Of a DNA stretch of 64,000 bases, positions 34,601-44,197 are shown one piece after another. Position 1 is the first letter of the stretch; each line of letters opens with the position of its first letter. Location of the stretch: contig JAPJBO010000141.1 in the NCBI GenBank assembly GCA_030068145.1, positions 62,001 through 126,000 of the forward strand, given 5' to 3'. The notes below the pieces were generated by a model. It was not told the DNA's origin, ran no database searches, and saw only the letters and a list, made by a program, of their open reading frames with translations. The DNA comes from Diplonema papillatum (lineage: Eukaryota; Euglenozoa; Diplonemea; Diplonemida; Diplonemidae). A program made the position numbers and the translations under genes.

Positions 34601-35201
34601 GTCACTCTCAAACCACGCCTTACAACAATCAAACCCATCCGGGGGGGGGCACCCCCCCCGATCCACCGAGTGCGGGAAAAGTTTGGCGCTGGTACCCGGG
34701 TGGGCGCCCCCCGGCGAAGCAAAAGTTCGGGCGCAGCTAAGTTCTGGTGAAGCTCAGTTCGGACGATAATAAGTTCGAGTGATGCTAAGTTCGGGCGGAG
34801 TTAAGTTCTGGTGAAGCAAAGTTCGGGCGGAGTTAAGTTCTGGTGAAGCAAAGTTCGGGCGGAGTTAAGTTCTGGATAACGAGTGCCAAACCTGTACGGG
34901 AGCAGGCCAGGGAGAAGCCCAGCCCATCGAGCACATTCTGGTGCGCGTTGCGCAGCCGCGCGACTTCCATGTAAATGGGCAACCCAGCGGTCGTTTTTTC
35001 GATGATGCGGACGAAGCCCCGGGCGATGTTCGCTGTCGACGCGCCGACGAACACTTTGCCGTCGTCAGCGACGCACAGCGACTCGCCGAACTGCACGTGC
35101 GGTTGCCCGTCGGTGTCCTGCAGCCTCTGAACCTCCTGCCATCGCGCCACGGGCGCCGAAGCGAGCGCCGAAACGGTCACAGCGAGTGCGACTGCACTCA
35201 T
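28605..35201 (-). CDS. Secreted FG-GAP / glycine-rich / Ig-filamin-like repeat protein, six exons
   Basis: Spliced exons 34892-35201, 32804-33604, 30408-32316, 29914-30253, 29223-29471 and 28605-29000 sum to 4005 nt (1334 residues) with every phase matching. A signal peptide (MSAVALAVTVSALASA) starts the ATG at 35201. Exons 1-2 encode FG-GAP-like repeats, one restored exactly across the splice (GFSLACSRTGTEVFAGAP), followed by FGRNIAVAGDTLAVAS and FGKRLSFDETGRFLAVSAP. About residues 360-600 are glycine-rich. From about 800 on, ~95-residue Ig/filamin-like repeats occur (SCRWAI...VCTISAKDAEG, SCNASITAGQ...CHIAAG, TCQLETY...CVIDLKG). The protein is probably extracellular or cell-surface and adhesive or scaffold-like; no enzyme motif is seen. 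Four of five donors read GTATGC, GTTTGG or GTAAAG variants. Intron 3 is a hairpin element. Confidence 0.88.
30254..30407 (-). mobile_element. Hairpin (MITE-like) element that coincides with intron 3 of the FG-GAP gene
   Basis: Read on the minus strand it begins GTAAAGTCCAGCCTCAGAAG and ends CTTCTGATCCTGGACCTCAG, so its inverted terminal arms carry the GT and AG of the intron. Removing 30254-30407 joins exon 3 (ending phase 2) to exon 4 in frame, and the downstream phases agree. The middle (GACACACCC, GGGTGTG, TACACG, GTTTTGGTTGT) is shared in the same order with a second copy at 58569-58705. One arm has an 8-base insertion. Confidence 0.8.
34303..34349. repeat. Small nested hairpin in intron 1 of the FG-GAP gene
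   Basis: GACGCCAAT pairs with ATTGGCGTC, and inside it TCGCAC pairs with GTGCGA around GGGA. Confidence 0.75.
34736..34875 (+). repeat. 32-nt tandem repeat in intron 1 of the FG-GAP gene
   Basis: AAGTTCGGGCGGAGTTAAGT plus TCTGGTGAAGCA repeats about 2.7 times from 34787 with a 32-base period, preceded by degenerate copies from 34736. It ends 16 bases from the donor at 34892. Confidence 0.85.
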
Positions 35202-36712
35202 GTACTACTTTCTTTCGTGTTTCCGGCGATATTCGCTCGCGATCAGTTTGCCTGCGACGGCGTTCTTTTGACTTTTCTTTGTGTTTTGCCAACAATCAGC
35301 CGAGAGTTGATATGCAGTCTGGCTTTTGTGCTTCCGACGATCCACAGAATTTTTTTTTTTTTGCGATTCTCCTTTCTTTTTCTTTTCTCCCCCGGGGGGC
35401 TTAGCTCCGGTCTTCCACCACCACCCCCGCTCCCTGAGCAAAGAAATGCGCAGGGCCGGGACCTAGCGGGCGGCGGCAAGAGGTGTGCTGCCCTGTGTTC
35501 TATAATTTTTTTTTCGTGTGTGTTTTTGTGTCCGGTTCCGTCTTTTGTTACTGCAGGGGGTGCGAAGGGCGGTGATGAGTGGCACACGTGGCGAAGAGAG
35601 AGAGGGAGAGACGACAAAGCGCGGTGTGTACGAGCCAAAGCATCTGCAAGCAACGATTGTCATCACGAGAGTTCACAAGGTGCAAGATTGGTAGGCTCTC
35701 AAACTCTGTTTATGCGTCCGCGCAATGTGCGAGAGATAGTTCACACCCGTTGACCGCAGCCTGAAGCTTCAGTTGGGGGCAGCTCGCGCAAAGCTTCAAA
35801 CCTTGCCACAGACACCGGACTTGTGGGCCCGTCAAACTCGCTGCATTCAAAAAACAATTGGCGCTTCCGAGGCTATCACTTTTGGCAGGCGCCACGAAGA
35901 TACAAGAGGCCACGAAGAGTGATACGGAATAAATGGCTAACGGTGCAAGGCTCGAACAGGAACAGACGCGGCAACGTCCGAAGCTTGCACGCGCCAATAA
36001 GGCTAGGACAATTACCCTTCGTCATTTCCGGCGGGGTCACGTCACGCTGGCACAACAATTCCGGAACGGTACTGTGTGCACAAGTATTCAATACCAGAAT
36101 CCGCACGATTAAACAGCACCTTAATATTGACTGCGCGCACTGCTCGGGAATGCTGAATTTTGAGTTTTTGTTCCGGAGTGGAATCAACTCCGTCTGGGAA
36201 GGTTATCGTGGCATGCTAGTATAAACAATGTCGACCGTCGACACGGCTGGTTACGCAATGACTCGGCAGTCCCCACTGATCCCGCGCAACGAAGCCTCAG
36301 ATGATACTCGAAACAGAACCGCCCACGACTTTCGTTTTGATTATTCTGTTTCGGGTTGCGGGATCAGCAAAAAGCGTCGAGAGAAATCGAACCCTTTGAT
36401 TCGCGGCGCAGTCCTCCGGTTTGTTCACACCGCAGGATTCTAACATAGCGAGGACGCTGGGCTTTTACCTTCGCCTGTGCGGCAACACGACTAGAGCCGC
36501 ACGACATGCTTCGGTGTCTTTGGAGACTCAGATCCCGTGCGGTCACAGACACGTCCATCATACCGGTTTGTCAGCGCAATCATTGGCTAAGACACGAAGT
36601 GTGTACGAATGACCTGCGCTAAGTAGATACTCTTCGTTCGAGGAGGACTTTTGCAACACAAGACTGCAAGGCGCAACAACAAGAAAACGGCTACAGCGGT
36701 TCTCTCGGTTCA
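35202..36712. other. Intergenic region, one hairpin
   Basis: 1.5 kb between the FG-GAP gene start and the end of the RND gene. A T-run (35349-35363) and an imperfect inverted repeat (36276-36366) are present. No gene or RNA is recognised. Confidence 0.5.
36276..36366. repeat. Imperfect inverted repeat
   Basis: CTGATCCCGC(GC)AAC at 36276 is complementary to GTTGCGGGATCAG at 36354-36366, and CGAAACAGAA inside pairs with TTCTGTTTCG. The left arm carries about 19 extra bases between the two paired segments. Confidence 0.7.
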
Positions 36713-39700
36713 TCATCCGCAATCTGTTGTGTCGGCTGGCTCGTTGTGGAAATCGGAAAGATCGTCGATCGCGTCGTCTGAATCGGGGTCCACGGCCGCG
36801 AATCCGGTGGATCTGGAAGCTGTCGTAGGAAAACAGCAGGCGGACACGCCGCAGACGTCGACCTCGGTCTCGCGCGTGAACAACAAGATCAAAGCTGGGT
36901 ACAGGATGAGCGCGGCCGCCAGGGCCGCGGTGAGTGTGACGACGACGAAGGCGCCGAACTTGAAGAGAAACAGCACCTCGCAGTTGAGCAGGAACGCGGC
37001 GGCGCCGATGGAAGTGGCGGCGGAGGCGGCGATGGGCGGCGCGATTAACCGCAGGACGTATTGCAGCCTAGCCTTCGGAGACGAAGACGGGAGCGCGGTG
37101 AGAGCGTCGGCGTGGCACGCTGCCATGTGCACGACATAGTCACACGACATCCCGACTACAATCGTGGCGCAAATGCTCTCAATGACGCCGAGAGACCAGC
37201 CGAAGAGCCCCAAGCAGCCCGCAGACACAATGACCACGCCGCTCAGACACGCCACAGCCACTACCGACAGACGAACGCTCCGCGTAGTGATCGTCAAGAT
37301 GACGAACGCGAGGAGCAACGAGATCAGCAACGACGCCCAAGCGGTCCTCTCCATCTCAACCTGTGTCTCCATCAGCACCCACGCACCCCCCGCCGAATGG
37401 AACCCCGGCGCGACCTCTGGCGGCGGGTCTGACAGCTTCAGCCAGGTCTCCCACATTTTCCACAGAGGTTCCACCTCTTGGTGCGGCCTCTGCCAGTTCA
37501 CAGTGGTCCCCACCCAGATGGCCATCGCGACGGGGTCGCGGAGAACGAACGAGCCCGTCCGGTTGTAGTAGTACCCGGAGAACCCGCCCGTGAGGCCGAC
37601 TGCGCGGTGGAAGCGGATCATTTCAGTCTTGAACTGGTCGCTCGGCAGGGGGAGCGTCATGTTTTTCGTCTCGAGAAGCCAGTCGGCGAGGTCGAGGATG
37701 GTGCACGACACGGTTCCGCGCACGGCTCGGTGCAAAGGCACGCCCGGCATTAATTCGGGCGCGGCGCCGCCGGCCCTGCCGGAGAGTTGGCGGCAGACCT
37801 TCAAGAAGTACTCCTGCGCCGCGTGCGTCGTGGCGTTGAAACCCTGCGCAAACTGGACGTCGGTCTTCTCGGCCGGGTTCAGTGGGCTCGCCGTGTCTTG
37901 CGGAACGACGCCCCAGAGGAGCCGCAAGTCGGCTCTTCCGACGTCGGTGTTCATCTCGAGCTCGGTTTGCATGTACCTCGCTTGGTTGTGGCCCGCCGGC
38001 CACAGCGACAGCTGCCCGTCGGCGCCCGACACCCGCAGCACCGCGGCCAGCCCGAAGAAGCAGAGGACCGCGGCGCACGCGGCGGCCGTGCGCCGCGGGC
38101 TTTCCGTGGCTGCCGCCACAAACAAGCCGCCGCACGCGCCGCAGGACCACCGTTTCGGGTCCTTCTCCTTGCCAGGCGACGACCCTCCTGCTTTGTCTTT
38201 CCCGGGCTGCGGGTGTTGGTCCGCGGGATGCGGGTTCGCGATGCCGACGCACTTCGCACTGCCGGCACGCCGGATGGGCCGGTGGGGTATCGGGAAGGTG
38301 CGGGGGGTCAGGTTCGGGCTGAGGGACCCCGCCTTCGACGAGAGGTACGTTTCTTCGAGGTCGCTGATGAAATCGACGTCTTCGAACCCGTGGGGCGCCG
38401 AGAAAGCCGGCGACTCCGGGGTTGACATGCCGGGCCCAACCCCGGGTTCGGCTCCGTCGGTCTCCGCCGCGATCAGCGACAACTCGTCGCCGTCGAAATC
38501 GTGGGGGTCGCCCCCCGGTTGGGCTTGCTCGAGTGTGTCGTCTCCCGGGAAAAGGCGGGGGAACGCGCGAGACATGCAGGCGGAGAATCTGTCGGCGAGG
38601 ATTAGGAGCGGCGCGAGCCAAAGGAAGACGGAGAGGAGAAGCGCGAGGAGCAGCACCGCCATGAACAAGCCGAAGAGCCTGATCGCCGGGATGTGCGACA
38701 CGCAGTTGCCGAGGAACGCCGCCGCCGTCGTGAGCGACGTCGCGGCGACTGTCCGGAACCCCCGCTCGAGGGTCCACGCCAGCTGTTCACGCTCGGTGCG
38801 CAACCCACGGTCGCGCTTCGCCTCCTGCCACAGCGCCAGCAGGACAAAAAAGTCGTCGGCACCCACCCCTGCCACGAGGAACAGGCCGATCGAGTGCAGG
38901 ATGCCGAACCACCGGATGCCGAGGACGTGCACGTAGAACGACGCCGCCAGCGGCAGGCACAGCAGCACGCCGGCGACCGCGCCGGCCGCGAGGAAGAGGC
39001 TCCGGCAGTACGCGACGACAAACAGCAGCACGAACGCCACCGAGCCCCCGGCGAACACCGCGTCCCGCAATAGCTGCTCGTGCAGCTGCTCTTCGAAGAA
39101 CGTCCACTCCCGGAACGACACGTCGAGGCCGGCGGCTTTCGCAGCGGACAGCAGCGGCGGGACCAGGCTTTCGACGCCAGCGACGTCGCGGTTGCCGTGC
39201 TTCGCGACGCGGAGCACGACCCGCGTGTAGCTGGTCCGCAGCGGCCCCGCCGCCGACGAGATGCTGTATTTGTCGAGGAACGGCCTCCCGCCGGACGCGG
39301 GCAGCGCCTCCGCCAGCTCCTGCGACCGCTCGCTCCACGACGCGAGCACGCGCACCGCCTCCTTCACCCGGACGCTGTACGCGTCGGTGAACTTCGCGCC
39401 GCACGCGCCGGCGTCCAAACCGGCCGAACTCTCGCCCGCGGCCGCCGGTTCTGGCAGCGGGAAGCTCTGCAGCGCGAGGACGTCGGACGGTCGGGCGTCG
39501 GTGAGCAGCAGGAGCGCGCAGAGGTCGAGGTTTTTTATGAGGCACGGCTCCGAGCAGGCGGGTTTGTCCTTCGCGGCGGGGGGAGAGCAGCCGAGCTCGT
39601 CCCGCAGGTCGCAGGGGACGGTGCCGGTGGCGTTGCAGGTCTCCTTCAACAGGACGGACCCTCCGAGCAACCGGAGAGGGTCGATCGCCTGCACCGCGCG

Positions 39701-40375
39701 GAGCAGCCGCACCGCCGCGGCGTTGCCCGACATCGCGGACAGGAGCTCGGGGAAGTTGCCGACCCACGCGACGGTGTCGCACCGCAGCGCCTCCCCGTCG
39801 CAGTCTTCCGACGGTCGACTCGGCCTCGCCGCCGTCTCGTTTCGCGCGTCATCTCTATCCACCTCGATCAGCTCCCCGTAGCACCCGTGCGCCCATGCAC
39901 TCGACTCTTCGATCGCGTGGACGAACTCACATATCCTGCGCATCCCGTCATTCGACAGCACGTTCCCCCCTTCTTCAAGTGCGACCAGCACGTGCAATTC
40001 GGTCTCGCGGGGCACCTTACACCGCTGGTGAGGAGAAGGGGTGGGCGGTGCCTCCGTGGGCTTCACCTCCGGCGCAGCCGTCTCCGGAGCCGGCGACGCC
40101 GTTCCCGGCGGCAGAGTCTCCGGGGGCTCGATGCCGGGTGACTTCGTGAGGCCGAGTTTGTGCGGGAACCGAAGCACCGTCTGGTGCCGGTCGCTCAGGG
40201 CGGTGCCGCGCACTACGAAGCTGTCGACCTCTGCGTCGAACGTGAGGCCATTCGGATGCGACGCTTCGACGGCGAGCTGCCACGTGAGAAGTACGCAGAG
40301 GGCAAGCATCCCGAAGAGGCAGAGGCCAGGCCTCTTCGTATATACCAAGGCGGCGACATCGAACACAGCGGGCAT
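36713..40375 (-). CDS. Patched/Dispatched-like RND membrane protein
   Basis: Single-exon 1220-residue protein from the ATG at 40375. TM1 is at about residues 16-36 (LCLFGMLALCVLLTWQLAV), followed by a large Pro-rich extracytoplasmic loop (~37-425). A sterol-sensing-type bundle lies around 440-610, containing the proton-relay motif GVGADDFFVLLA near residue 505. A long low-complexity cytosolic loop (~615-740), a second large extracytoplasmic domain (~770-1010) and a second bundle with VVGMSCDYVVHMA near 1077 follow. This twofold RND plan with GxxxD motifs in TM4 and TM10 is that of Patched, Dispatched and NPC1, which move sterols or lipid-linked cargo using ion gradients. The ~1220 length fits. 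Substrate is unknown. The coding region is very GC-rich compared with its flanks. Regulatory elements are not visible. Confidence 0.88.
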   Translation of the reverse strand: MPAVFDVAALVYTKRPGLCLFGMLALCVLLTWQLAVEASHPNGLTFDAEVDSFVVRGTALSDRHQTVLRFPHKLGLTKSPGIEPPETLPPGTASPAPETAAPEVKPTEAPPTPSPHQRCKVPRETELHVLVALEEGGNVLSNDGMRRICEFVHAIEESSAWAHGCYGELIEVDRDDARNETAARPSRPSEDCDGEALRCDTVAWVGNFPELLSAMSGNAAAVRLLRAVQAIDPLRLLGGSVLLKETCNATGTVPCDLRDELGCSPPAAKDKPACSEPCLIKNLDLCALLLLTDARPSDVLALQSFPLPEPAAAGESSAGLDAGACGAKFTDAYSVRVKEAVRVLASWSERSQELAEALPASGGRPFLDKYSISSAAGPLRTSYTRVVLRVAKHGNRDVAGVESLVPPLLSAAKAAGLDVSFREWTFFEEQLHEQLLRDAVFAGGSVAFVLLFVVAYCRSLFLAAGAVAGVLLCLPLAASFYVHVLGIRWFGILHSIGLFLVAGVGADDFFVLLALWQEAKRDRGLRTEREQLAWTLERGFRTVAATSLTTAAAFLGNCVSHIPAIRLFGLFMAVLLLALLLSVFLWLAPLLILADRFSACMSRAFPRLFPGDDTLEQAQPGGDPHDFDGDELSLIAAETDGAEPGVGPGMSTPESPAFSAPHGFEDVDFISDLEETYLSSKAGSLSPNLTPRTFPIPHRPIRRAGSAKCVGIANPHPADQHPQPGKDKAGGSSPGKEKDPKRWSCGACGGLFVAAATESPRRTAAACAAVLCFFGLAAVLRVSGADGQLSLWPAGHNQARYMQTELEMNTDVGRADLRLLWGVVPQDTASPLNPAEKTDVQFAQGFNATTHAAQEYFLKVCRQLSGRAGGAAPELMPGVPLHRAVRGTVSCTILDLADWLLETKNMTLPLPSDQFKTEMIRFHRAVGLTGGFSGYYYNRTGSFVLRDPVAMAIWVGTTVNWQRPHQEVEPLWKMWETWLKLSDPPPEVAPGFHSAGGAWVLMETQVEMERTAWASLLISLLLAFVILTITTRSVRLSVVAVACLSGVVIVSAGCLGLFGWSLGVIESICATIVVGMSCDYVVHMAACHADALTALPSSSPKARLQYVLRLIAPPIAASAATSIGAAAFLLNCEVLFLFKFGAFVVVTLTAALAAALILYPALILLFTRETEVDVCGVSACCFPTTASRSTGFAAVDPDSDDAIDDLSDFHNEPADTTDCG

Positions 40376-40977
40376 CCCCTTGACCCGCGCCTCCTGTCCG
40401 CGAGTGCAAATTTGTAAAGAAGCGCGAGAGAAGTCAGGAGAGGTGGGGTTAACGAGACGTTCGACATGTCTGAGATACTTGAGCGAGCCTGAGGCGCAAA
40501 AGCGTAAAAGTACACGGGCTCTCCCGCACGCCGTACGTAACGTAAGAAAGGCGCAAAACTGGGCTGTCTTCCGCGCAGGGATTACCCCTCACAACTGAGT
40601 TTCAACACACGCACACATAGACCCGCCCTTCATCCTCCGAAAGAGACGGGCTATAATGGGGTGTGACCGGTCACCATCTCGTGACCCTTCCGGGGACGTC
40701 TCTTCCGTTCGTTTGACTCCGTGCGTTTAACCAAGGCCCACGAAAAACACAGTAGCTTGCCGATCGCACGAAGAGCATCTTGAGCGTCTGCGTTTCCGCA
40801 GTTTGCTCTGGCCCGAGATAGTCTTGAACTTGCACCACATGCATTGAATCTTAACACCTATGACGTGAGTTAGGTGCAGGAACCATCTCTCCGGAGTATC
40901 CAGCCGCCTCACTTCTGTCCCGTACTGCTACGGTGGGTGTAAGTCGTTTTGTTGCTGCATATCTATGCTCTAATTGC

Positions 40978-41072
40978 GTTGGCCGATTTTGCCAGATTTT
41001 GGCAGATTTTGGCCGATTTTTCCAGATTTTGGCCATTTTCGGCCATTTTGCCATTTTTGGCCATTTTTGGCC
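40978..41072 (+). repeat. Degenerate 11-12-nt tandem array (CCAGATTTTGG / GGCCATTTT)
   Basis: GGCCGATTTTGCCAGATTTT and related units repeat for ~95 bases, drifting from GATTTTGGC(C/A) to CCATTTTTGG. Low-complexity, non-coding. Confidence 0.8.
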
Positions 41073-41166
41073 CTGCAAAAATCTGGAAAAAATGAAAATT
41101 TCCAAAATTTGCTCAAAATCTGCCAAGTGCATTTCCCTGACAAAAGTCAAGGTAACAATTTCCAAG

Positions 41167-41217
41167 TGGGACTAGTCCCCTAAGGGCACATTTCACATTG
41201 GGACTAGTCCCCTAAGG
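41167..41217. repeat. Twin palindromic 18-mers
   Basis: GGGACTAGTCCCCTAAGG occurs twice, separated by 15 bases. The first 12 bases are a perfect palindrome. Confidence 0.85.
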
Positions 41218-41834
41218 CACCTTACCCAAAAAAAAAAGAATGAACCAAGATGCTGTTGCAATCAATACACTAGGGAATATGCATGTCAATCATAAGAACT
41301 CCAGCCTCGCGATGTACGAAAGAAGAGGAGGACGGAGGGCGGGATAATACGTTTACGTGGAAGCTCAGGAAAACTACTGCTATGGGAGAGAAGGAGCGGA
41401 GGTAGGGAGGGGAAGATCCTAAGACAGACTACCGCTCGTGCGAGGGGAGGAATAAAAAAGATAATTCGCATGGAAGTAGAATGGCGGAACAAACAAGCGC
41501 GCTTCAATGCACGGTGGCTGCGAACGGACGAACAGCAGCGTATCCAGCCTACCCGACTGCGCCTGGGCACACAGGATGACAATGTTAGGATCCTTGTAAT
41601 GTAACTTCGCGAAATAATAGGCTCTGAAGACACACGCGGGACGTGAGTTCAGGTTTTTGGTTCGGGTTCAGGGGCCCCTGTGGAGGGCAGGAATGTCTTT
41701 CTTGCGGCTTTTACCAAATTTCTTTCCTTTTCAGTGCTTTTCCGTGCAATGTCATACGATACTCGAACTGGAAATCTTAGTCAGCGGGGTGAGCTCGCTG
41801 AAAGACGCGCGTTCATAACGGAAAGGAAATACTC

Positions 41835-42142
41835 GACGTTGCTGCTTCGACTCCGAATGGAAGGGAGGAAATATAGAGGTAAGGGGCAAATACAATACAA
41901 ACACAATCTGATTTGTTCTTCGCTTACACCACCGTGTGTTGCTTTCTCACTCAGGACTTTGACCTGTTTTGTTTGTAGCGTTATTTTAGAGTTATAATTC
42001 GCTTGAGAATTTTGTGTGATTTGTTAGACCCGCATGACCTCACGTCCGTTCAACACATAGTTACAGCACTTAGGATCCCTTCTGTTCTTTGTCGGGCAGC
42101 ATCGTCGAGCATTTCCTTTCAAGCTGGCGCTTATGTAAAAAA
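41835..42142 (+). repeat. SINE-like dispersed repeat F4, copy 1
   Basis: Matches 58340-58530 in the same orientation: ACTCGACGT(T/G)GCTGCTT, CGAATGGAAGGGAGG, CTGATTTGTTCTT, TCGAGCAT(T)TCCTT, and a tail GCTT(A)TGTAAAA. The A-rich end and dispersion suggest a SINE. Its 3' tail also resembles that of family F3. Confidence 0.75.
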
Positions 42143-42226
42143 AATTCGATCAATCTTTCTTCTGCAAGTAGTTTCTGCGGCTTGTTCGTTGTAGCGTTCC
42201 TTCTCGTCCGGCTGTCGGCACGCTGG

Positions 42227-44197
42227 TTAGCCATTGACTTCGTCCTGCCATTTCTTCGAAAACTTTTGCACGTGACTTGTTCTGGGCTTAAAGGATTCAT
42301 CCGCTGCTTCCAGAATGGCGCAATTCAGCTCGTCGTAGAAGTCAGTCTTCTCCTTCTCCGGGTACTTTTTGTGAACATCCCGGGCTTCGCGCACGAGGAT
42401 CGCCATGTACTCCTGGAAGCTGGGCGCGATGGGGCAGACTGCTTCGTCGCTTTCGTGATCAATCATCACCATATGACCGCTTGCCATGTCCAGCACGTCG
42501 TGTGTCATCGCCTCATAGTACTTGGTCGGAACGAGGTTATACTTGCCGAACATTGCATTGCCTTCACTGTGGGTGTGGAAGTGCAGTGCGGGCTTTTGTG
42601 GGTGACGCTAAAGCAAAGAAAATGCGTAGTTTCGTTGTATTCTTTTACTTGTTAGTTGTCGACAACTTGTTTTGTGTTGAGGTGCCATCCAGATGTAAAT
42701 CTAAAGCCGCCCATGTCAAAGAAATGTGAAAACGGGTTTTTGCCTAGAGGCTTTCGCGTTATTCTGCAGATGCTTTGAGCTATCTTTGTGTCCATGCTTT
42801 CAGTCGTCTTCTTAACCATGGTTAAGTGCGCACTGGTGTCAGCCGAAGCTGCTAAAGCTTCGGCTGACAAAGAACCGCGAAGCGTTGTTTTTGGTCTACG
42901 CTGCTTTTGATACACTTCTGGGTTACTCTCGCACGGCGATTTGCGGGACGACTGGGGCTTCCCAGGGACACATCTTGGGGTGTAGTGGTGTGATCAGATC
43001 CAAGTATTACCGGGTTTGTGCCGGGTTTGCACCGGGTTTGTTCCAGGGGGGAAAATCTTAGTTTAATGTTTAGGCAGAGCACTGCCTCTCATGCATGGTT
43101 GATGCTAGCATCAAGTCTTCTTCGAGGAAGATGTCGTCTAGGAAAGGGATGCACTAAAGCATCAAGGCGTGGCGCACCTTGGGGCTTGGCACTTGCGCTG
43201 AACACCAGCTCGTCGAGACGGTCAGCCGCAGGGCAGAGCGGACGGGGTCGTGGCACTGTGCTGCCTCCGACTCAAGCTTTGCAAGCTGTGGTTGACCGCT
43301 GCGTTCCTGGACCAGGAGCGGCCTTTTTCTTTCTTCTTTCTTCTTCTTCAGCCTGGTGAACTCCCCGGCTCTCCTGGTGCACATAGGAGCTCCCTTATGC
43401 GGCAGAGCCACGAGTATCAGAGCTACCCCACTGCTTCTGCGCCTGCTACGCACGCTCGTCTTGCCACGTTTAACGTAAAAGATGTGCCTTGAGGAGAACG
43501 AGAGAACCCAAAACTGTCAGTCTCCTCAAGCATTGTCTACAGAGCAGGTGCTCATACAAAAAAGAAATGCAAAAAGTGGGAAAAGGGAGTACTCCGTAAA
43601 AGGGTCTGGAACCTTGAGGGACTGGCCCGTCGGTTTTAAGCCACGGACACACCAGGCGGACCATCACGACCACAATAATGAGCGCACACAGCACTGTGTA
43701 AAGCGTTGCTTGTCACACAGCCACGCTCTTGCTTTACTTGGGGGGATACGCAAAGCCGATTTGCAGGAATACGTGCACAGGAAGCCAAGCCGGCACCAAG
43801 CCAAGGGAAGCCTGATGGTCTTAGCCTGCGGTGCGGGTGTGTTTTGGTGAGGGAGAAAGGCATACTCCTCCTCAAACATCTCGAGGATGTCTTTGATCGA
43901 TTGAACCTTGTCGAGCTTCTCGGTTCCCGTTAAAGTCCAATACAACCGAAGATCCGCCGGTATCTTGAAGCCGAGTTCCTCCTCCAGCTTTTCGACATCC
44001 TCAACTCGCTCGCTGTCGACGACTATCTCCACGTCGTCCTTGGCCAGCTTGCATATCTCTTCGATGGCAGTTTTGACAGCTAGTTCTTCAGGAGTCATCG
44101 AAGTATCGTCCGTTTCCGTCGCCTCAGGCGGATCTTCCTTCTTTGCATTTTTCGCCTTGCTTGGCTCGTCTCCAGCGGGGCGCTTTTTTGCCGGCAT
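42227..44197 (-). CDS. SMI1/KNR4 (SUKH)-like protein, two exons
   Basis: Exon 1 is 43866-44197 (ATG at 44197), ending GAGGAGGA|GTATGC; exon 2 is 42227-42566 after CACACCCACAG. Phases agree and give 223 residues. The N-terminus is Lys/Glu-rich (MPAKKRPAGDEPSKAKNAKK). The core DVEKLEEELGFKIPADLRLYW is the opening of a SMI1/KNR4 fold (acidic helix, LGxxLPxDLR, then an aromatic), and exon 2 has HDVLDMASGHMVMID and APSFQEYMA, matching the G-V-aliphatic-D strand and the SFEEYL helix that close it. Yeast Smi1/Knr4 acts in cell-wall and kinase signalling; related SUKH proteins are immunity proteins or scaffolds, so a precise role cannot be given. The intron carries F1, F2 and F3 repeats. The last exon has a paralogue at 45115-45451. 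Confidence 0.65.
43045..43152 (+). repeat. Dispersed structured repeat F1, copy A
   Basis: Near-identical to 60071-60178. It contains GGCAGAGCACTGCC, the perfect palindrome TTGATGCTAGCATCAA, and CTTCTTCGAGGAAG, three hairpins in a row. It lies in the intron of the SMI1/KNR4-like gene and abuts an F2 copy. Confidence 0.85.
43155..43350 (+). repeat. Dispersed repeat F2, copy 1
   Basis: About 195 bases, closely matching 61721-61920: AAAGCATCAAGGC(G/T)TGGCG, CTCGTCGAGACGGTCAGCCG, CTCAAGCTTTGCAAGCTGTG, then a CT-rich end (TTTCTTCTTTCTTC). Non-coding, probably a SINE-type element. Confidence 0.85.
43515..43580 (+). repeat. F3-type SINE tail, truncated copy
   Basis: GTCTCCTCAAGCATTGTCTA is followed by CAGAGCAGGTGCTCATAC and an A-rich run. 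It matches the 3' end of F3 at 44730-44790. Confidence 0.7.

Larger units (their letters stand above)
40376..42226. other. Intergenic region with simple repeats and a SINE-like copy
   Basis: 1.85 kb. It contains the CCAGATTTTGGC-type tandem array (40978-41072), the twin palindrome GGGACTAGTCCC (41167, 41200) and the left copy of dispersed family F4 (41835-42142) that ends in an A-rich tail. No gene recognised. Confidence 0.5.

Noticed and set aside
37590..38936. Long plus-strand frame of 448 codons opposite the RND gene
   Set aside because: High GC leaves the antisense frames open; the minus strand clearly encodes the RND protein.
42567..42607. Upstream acceptor TTTAG for the second SMI1/KNR4 exon
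   Set aside because: It would be out of phase with exon 1; CACACCCACAG at 42567 is in phase and is mirrored in the duplicated exon.
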